This document shows positions 6,678 through 10,087 of a stretch of DNA of 10,087 bases, piece after piece (positions within the stretch are counted from its first letter, which is position 1; the number at the start of each line of letters is the position of its first letter). The position numbers and the translations under genes were made by a program. The stretch is taken from the NCBI GenBank assembly GCA_038324115.1, contig JBBQHQ010000094.1:1-10087 (forward strand), read 5' to 3'. The notes beneath the pieces were generated by a model. It searched no databases, was not told the DNA's origin, and saw only the letters and a list, made by a program, of their open reading frames with translations. Source of the DNA: Gaiellasilicea sp038324115. GTDB taxonomy: Bacteria; Actinomycetota; Thermoleophilia; Gaiellales; Gaiellaceae.

Positions 6678-7540
6678 CGCGGGAGGCTCTGCCCGCCGCG
6701 GAGCACGGGCTCGAAGAGATCGCCGCGCTTCTCCACCCGTGTGAGCACCGCCTCCATCGTGAACGCGCCCGGGTCGAGCCTCGGCGTCAACTCGTCCCAC
6801 TCGAGCGGCGTCGAGACCGGCGCGCCCGGCTTTGGTCGAACGGAGTAGGCGGAGGCGATCGTCTTGCCGGCCCCGTTCTGGTGGTAGTCAAGGAGGACGC
6901 CGTCGCGCTTGCGCTTCAGCCACTCGGTCGTGATCACGCCGGGGTGCGCCTCCGCAAGCCGCTTCGAGACCTCCTCGGCGAAGGCGTGCGTCCGGTCGAA
7001 GCCGTAGCGCCGGGTGATCGGGACGAGCACGTGGATCCCCTCCGAGCCGCTCGTCTTCGCGTGGGAGCGCAGGCCGAGGCGTTCGAGCTCCTCCCGGACG
7101 AGCAGGGCCGCGCTCACGCAGAGCGGGAAGTCGCCGTCCGGTGGGTCGAGGTCGAAGAGGACGAAGTCCGGCCGGTCGGGCCGGTCGACGCGCGAGTACC
7201 AGGCGTTCATGTCGACGCAGTGCATCTGCACCATCCAGAGCAGCGCCTCACGGGAGTTGACGAGCGGAAAGTCGACCTCGCGCGAGCCGCCTTCCCTCGG
7301 GTGCGTCGTGAACGTGCGGGTCGGGAGCCAGTCGGGGATCCCCTTCGGCGCCTGCTTCTGGAAGAACGACCCGCCCTCGATCCCCTCGCGCCAGCGCTTC
7401 ATCGTGAAGGGCCGGTCGCGGAGGTGGGGGACGAGCACGGGCGCGATCCGGCCGTAGTAGTCGAAGAGGTCGCCCTTGGTGATCCCCTCGCCCGGGAAGA
7501 GCACGCGGTCGGCGCTGCTCAGCCGAACGTCGCGAGCCAC
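6674..7540 (-). CDS. Stand-alone LigD-type polymerase domain protein (NHEJ primase-polymerase)
   Basis: A 288-residue protein equal to the polymerase domain of LigD, an archaeo-eukaryotic primase-fold enzyme that adds nucleotides during Ku-dependent end joining. The metal-binding residues are Asp130 and Asp132 in VLFDLDPPDG (127-136) and Asp218 in GVLLDYHQN (214-222). KTSGSEGIHVLVP (162-174) and YSVRPKPGAPVSTPL (232-246) are family signatures. No ligase or 3'-phosphoesterase domain is attached, and neither a ligase nor Ku lies in the window, so partners must be encoded elsewhere. The GTG start is fixed by a strong ribosome site AAGGAGGT at 7547-7554, inside the end of the upstream kinase-like gene; the two reading frames overlap by 22 bases and are likely co-transcribed. 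The TAG stop overlaps that of the convergent fusion gene. Confidence 0.93.
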   Translation of the reverse strand: MARDVRLSSADRVLFPGEGITKGDLFDYYGRIAPVLVPHLRDRPFTMKRWREGIEGGSFFQKQAPKGIPDWLPTRTFTTHPREGGSREVDFPLVNSREALLWMVQMHCVDMNAWYSRVDRPDRPDFVLFDLDPPDGDFPLCVSAALLVREELERLGLRSHAKTSGSEGIHVLVPITRRYGFDRTHAFAEEVSKRLAEAHPGVITTEWLKRKRDGVLLDYHQNGAGKTIASAYSVRPKPGAPVSTPLEWDELTPRLDPGAFTMEAVLTRVEKRGDLFEPVLRGGQSLPR

Positions 7541-8049
7541 GCATCCACCTCCTTCGGGGAGCGGAGCCGGACGACGGGATAGGGCGCGAGCTCGACGGGG
7601 TAGAGGCGCCGCCGCTGGAAGTGGCTGTGGAGCGCGTACGGGAAGAGGGCGTCGCGCCCCACGAGCACGTTCCGCAACGACTCCCGGTTCCCGTTCCAGA
7701 GCTCCTCGCGGCTGACGAGCCGCCGGGTCGTCCGCCGCACGAGCCGCGGCAGCCAGACGTGGAGCGGGAGGTCGAGCCAGACCACGAGGTCGGCGCTTCG
7801 CAGCACCAGGTCGCCGAGCTTGCTGCGGTAGACGCCGTCCACGACCCAGCCGTCCCCGGCGAGCACCGGCTCGACACGCGTACGGAGCTCGTCGTCGGAT
7901 GTCTGCGTCCAGCCGGGACCATGCACGAGCGCGTCGAGCTCGACGAACGGCACCTCGAGCCGGCGTGCGAGCTCGCGGCCGAGCGTCGTCTTGCCGCTCG
8001 CGCTCGCGCTCGCGACGATCGCGAAGCGTCTCGGCTCCCCCGCTGACAC
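7519..8049 (-). CDS. P-loop nucleotide kinase-like protein (topology-modulation/adenylate-kinase-like)
   Basis: A 176-residue P-loop NTPase. Residues 9-24 contain the Walker A region FAIVASASASGKTTLG (Lys20); the first Gly of GxxxxGKT is Ser14, so the loop is a variant. FVELDALVHGPGWTQT (about 35-50) and DGWVVDGVYRSKLGDLVL (about 66-83) are the pattern of the 'DNA topology modulation protein'/FlaR-like and adenylate-kinase-like family, followed by VVWLDLPLHVWLPRLVRR. Members are predicted small-molecule or nucleotide kinases; the name reflects an old annotation, and no substrate is established here. The start is GTG 8049, the only sensible one in frame near the family N-terminus; its ribosome site is weak. 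Upstream open frame is antisense to ppdK and is not coding. It is divergent to ppdK across 45 bases and overlaps the LigD-type gene by 22 bases. Confidence 0.85.
   Translation of the reverse strand: MSAGEPRRFAIVASASASGKTTLGRELARRLEVPFVELDALVHGPGWTQTSDDELRTRVEPVLAGDGWVVDGVYRSKLGDLVLRSADLVVWLDLPLHVWLPRLVRRTTRRLVSREELWNGNRESLRNVLVGRDALFPYALHSHFQRRRLYPVELAPYPVVRLRSPKEVDAWLATFG
7547..7554 (-). promoter_or_regulatory. Strong ribosome binding site for the LigD-type polymerase gene
   Basis: Read on the minus strand this is AAGGAGGT, a near-perfect anti-16S match, six bases before GTG 7540. It lies within the 3' end of the upstream P-loop gene and decides the GTG start over the out-of-frame ATG that falls between them. 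Confidence 0.8.
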
Positions 8050-8094
8050 GTCACCGAGTATCGCAGTGCGGGCTTGTGGCAGGATCAGCGCCGG

Positions 8095-10087
8095 ATGCGT
8101 TTTGTCTATGGCTTCGACGAGGAGACCACCGGTGGCCGCGAGCTGCTGGGCGGAAAGGGCATCGGCCTCGCCGAGATGACGGCGCTCGGCGTGCCCGTGC
8201 CCGCCGGCTTCACGATCAGCACCGACGCCTGCCGCGCCTACATGGCCGCCGGCAACGAGATCCCTGATGGCCTCGAGGAGGAGATCGCGGAGCACATCGC
8301 CGGGCTCGAGGAGAAGGCGGGAAAGCGCTTCGGCGACCACGACGACCCGCTGCTTGTCTCCGTCCGCTCGGGTGCGGCCGTCTCGATGCCCGGAATGATG
8401 GACACGATCCTCAACCTCGGCCTCAACGACGAGGCGGTCGAAGGCCAGGCGAAGACGACCGGCAACCCGCGGTTCGCGTTCGACTCCTACCGCCGGCTGA
8501 TCCAGATGTACGGCGAAGTCGTCGAGGGCGTCGACGGGCATCGGTTCGAGCAGGCGCTCACCGACCTGAAGGCGGCGCGCGGCGTCAAGCAGGACGTCGA
8601 GCTCGGCGAGGACGATCTGCACGAGCTGATCGAGACGTACAAGCGGATCTACGCGGAGGAGACCGGCGGGCCGTTCCCCCAGGACGCCCGCGGCCAGCTC
8701 GAGCGGGCCGTGCGCGCCGTCTTCGACTCGTGGAACTCGCCGCGCGCCCAGGTCTACCGGCGCACCTACGAGATCCCGGACGACATCGGCACCGCCGTCA
8801 ACGTCGTCCAGATGGTCTTCGGGAACAAGGGCGACGGCTCCGGCACCGGGGTCTGCTTCACCCGCGACCCCTCGACCGGCGAGAACAAGCTGTACGGCGA
8901 GTTCCTCCAGAACGCCCAGGGCGAGGACGTCGTCGCGGGGATCCGGACGCCCGAGCCGATCGAGCGGATGGGCGAGCTCCTCCCCGAGGCGTACGAGCAG
9001 CTGCTCTCCACGATCGCCCGGCTCGAGGAGCACTACCGGGACATGCAGGACATCGAGTTCACGGTGGAGGACGGGACGCTCTACCTGCTCCAGACGCGCA
9101 CGGCGAAGCGGACGGCCGCCGCCGCGCTGCGCTCGGCGGTCGAGATGGAGCGGGAGGGCCTGATCTCGAAGGAGGAGGCCGTCGCCCGGATCGACCCCGC
9201 GCAGCTCGACCAGCTCCTGCACCCGATGATCGATCCCGCCGCCGATGTCGAGGTGGTCGCGAAGGGCCTGAACGCCTCGCCCGGCGCCGCCTCGGGCACG
9301 ATCGTCTTCGACGCCGACACGGCCGAGGAGCGCGGCAAGGCCGGGGAGGACGTGATCCTCGTCCGCTGGGAGACGACGCCCGACGACTTCCACGGGATGC
9401 TCGCGGCGAAGGGGATCCTGACCGCGCACGGTGGTCTTACTTCGCATGCGGCCGTCGTCGCCCGCGGGATGGGCACGCCCTGCGTCACCGGCTGCGAGGC
9501 GCTGCATGTCGACGTGGCGACGAAGACGGTGCGCCTGCCCGGCCACGAGTTGCACGAGGGCGACACGATCACGATCAACGGCGGCACCGGCGAGGTGATC
9601 GTCGGGTCGGTCCCGCTCGTCCCCCCGCAGATCAACGACAACTTCTCGGCGATCCTCGAATGGGCGGACGCGTTTCGCACCTTGAAGGTGCGAACGAACG
9701 CCGACAACCCGGCCGACGCCGCCCGCGCCCGCGAGTTCGGGGCCGAGGGGATCGGGCTCTGCCGGACCGAGCACATGTTCGCCGAGGCCGAGCGGCTGGA
9801 GTTGATGCGCGAGATGATCCTCGCTGCCGACGAGGAGGGTCGCCGCTCCGTCCTCGACCGGCTCGAGGCGCACTACCGCGACCTTCAGGACATCGAGTTC
9901 ACCGTGGAGGAGGGCCGGCTCTACCTGTTGCAGACCCGCACGGGCAAGCGCACCGCGACCGCGGCGCTCCGCGTTGCGGTCGAGATGGCCGCCGAGGGGC
10001 TCATCTCACGCGAGGAGGCCGTTGCCCGGATCGATCCCGGCCAGCTCGACCAGCTGCTCCATCCGATGATCGACCCGGACGCGCCTG
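8095..10087 (+). CDS. ppdK: Pyruvate phosphate dikinase, 3' end missing and internally rearranged
   Basis: PPDK interconverts pyruvate, ATP and phosphate with PEP, AMP and pyrophosphate. From ATG 8095 (AGGA at 8081-8084) the frame is open to the window end, 664 codons; the family is about 870-900 residues. The ATP-grasp N-terminus starts MRFVYGFDEE, with GGKGIGLAEM near residues 19-28 and SVRSGAAVSMPGMMDTILNL in the nucleotide-binding domain. The phosphohistidine domain has HGGLTSHAAVVARGMG with catalytic His451 and regulatory Thr449. The PEP-binding barrel begins with GIGLCRTEHMF (552-562; Arg557). After about residue 590, where barrel sequence such as the family's RLLDPPLHEF stretch should follow, the protein instead repeats residues 307-382. 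As written it lacks most of the barrel and could not be a normal enzyme. The likely regulator is encoded at 2569. No clear promoter is visible in the 45-base gap. Confidence 0.9.
   Translation, partial: MRFVYGFDEETTGGRELLGGKGIGLAEMTALGVPVPAGFTISTDACRAYMAAGNEIPDGLEEEIAEHIAGLEEKAGKRFGDHDDPLLVSVRSGAAVSMPGMMDTILNLGLNDEAVEGQAKTTGNPRFAFDSYRRLIQMYGEVVEGVDGHRFEQALTDLKAARGVKQDVELGEDDLHELIETYKRIYAEETGGPFPQDARGQLERAVRAVFDSWNSPRAQVYRRTYEIPDDIGTAVNVVQMVFGNKGDGSGTGVCFTRDPSTGENKLYGEFLQNAQGEDVVAGIRTPEPIERMGELLPEAYEQLLSTIARLEEHYRDMQDIEFTVEDGTLYLLQTRTAKRTAAAALRSAVEMEREGLISKEEAVARIDPAQLDQLLHPMIDPAADVEVVAKGLNASPGAASGTIVFDADTAEERGKAGEDVILVRWETTPDDFHGMLAAKGILTAHGGLTSHAAVVARGMGTPCVTGCEALHVDVATKTVRLPGHELHEGDTITINGGTGEVIVGSVPLVPPQINDNFSAILEWADAFRTLKVRTNADNPADAARAREFGAEGIGLCRTEHMFAEAERLELMREMILAADEEGRRSVLDRLEAHYRDLQDIEFTVEEGRLYLLQTRTGKRTATAALRVAVEMAAEGLISREEAVARIDPGQLDQLLHPMIDPDAP
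9014..9240 (+). repeat. ppdK internal repeat, copy 1 (native position)
   Basis: Encodes about residues 307-382, including LEEHYRDMQDIEFTVEDG, LYLLQTRTAKRTA and EEAVARIDPAQLDQLLHPMI. In other PPDKs this segment sits between the ATP-grasp and phosphohistidine domains, so this is the normally placed copy. Confidence 0.85.
9854..10080 (+). repeat. ppdK internal repeat, copy 2 (misplaced)
   Basis: Encodes LEAHYRDLQDIEFTVEEG, LYLLQTRTGKRTA and EEAVARIDPGQLDQLLHPMI directly after barrel residues ending RRSVLDR. It lies exactly 840 bases downstream of copy 1, in the same frame and without gaps. By eye about 45 of 227 bases differ (about 80% identity), with many changes at third codon positions and about 83% protein identity. 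It continues to the window edge. Confidence 0.85.

Noticed and set aside
7541..7544. ATG between the ribosome site and GTG 7540 as the LigD-type start
   Set aside because: It is out of frame with the polymerase domain, while GTG 7540 is in frame at ideal spacing from AAGGAGGT.
4694..7582. A 962-codon plus-strand open frame
   Set aside because: It is out of frame with the hydrolase-glycosyltransferase gene and then antisense to the LigD-type gene; its composition (Arg/Ala/Gly repeats) is that of a shadow frame.
8050..9873. Minus-strand extension of the P-loop protein to 784 residues
   Set aside because: The extension is antisense to ppdK and shows no motifs; the family N-terminus begins just before the Walker A loop, matching GTG 8049.

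Overview
This 10 kb window is very GC-rich, with codons dominated by GAG, CTC, GTC, GCG and CGG. It carries a two-component (alpha2-type) glycyl-tRNA synthetase, a stand-alone LigD-type polymerase, a pyruvate phosphate dikinase and its regulatory kinase. Together these suggest a deep-branching actinobacterium, perhaps Thermoleophilia (Gaiellales or Solirubrobacterales). That placement is an inference from style and gene content. The window is densely coded: no gap between genes exceeds about 55 bases, and I see no rRNA, tRNA, CRISPR array, insertion sequence or phage gene.

Layout. (1) 1-291, minus: start of a membrane protein cut by the window edge. (2) 315-731, plus: GNAT acetyltransferase, tail to tail with (3) glycyl-tRNA synthetase, 728-2095, minus; the stop codons overlap in a shared CTAG. 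(4) A plus-strand run 2117-3560: YbaK-type deacylase, PPDK/PEP-synthase regulatory protein (ppsR/PDRP1 family) and a 52-residue membrane protein, joined by GTGA and ATGA overlaps. (5) A second plus-strand operon 3615-6677: a lumazine-binding-like NTF2-fold protein, a TetR regulator and a 708-residue alpha/beta-hydrolase/glycosyltransferase fusion. It is preceded by an AT-rich promoter that carries a perfect 7+7 bp inverted repeat, the likely TetR operator. (6) A minus-strand pair, 8049 down to 6674: a P-loop nucleotide kinase-like protein and a LigD polymerase domain protein. The latter ends against the fusion gene in a second CTAG stop overlap. (7) 8095 to the window end, plus: pyruvate phosphate dikinase (ppdK), incomplete.

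How the genes relate. The ppsR-family protein and ppdK form a known regulator/target pair. The dikinase shows the catalytic His451 and the Thr449 two residues before it, which is the residue this regulator phosphorylates in characterised systems. YbaK and GlyRS both serve translation. The TetR operon looks like a self-regulated metabolic or detoxification unit with unknown substrate.

The most unusual observation is in ppdK. After the start of its PEP-binding barrel (about residue 590), the reading frame jumps without a frameshift into a second, diverged copy (about 80% identical in DNA) of the segment at residues 307-382. The offset is exactly 840 bases and the copy runs to the window end. 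This is either a rearranged gene or a chimeric join between two related ppdK genes; the latter is more likely. No wholly new defence or mobile system is evident here.
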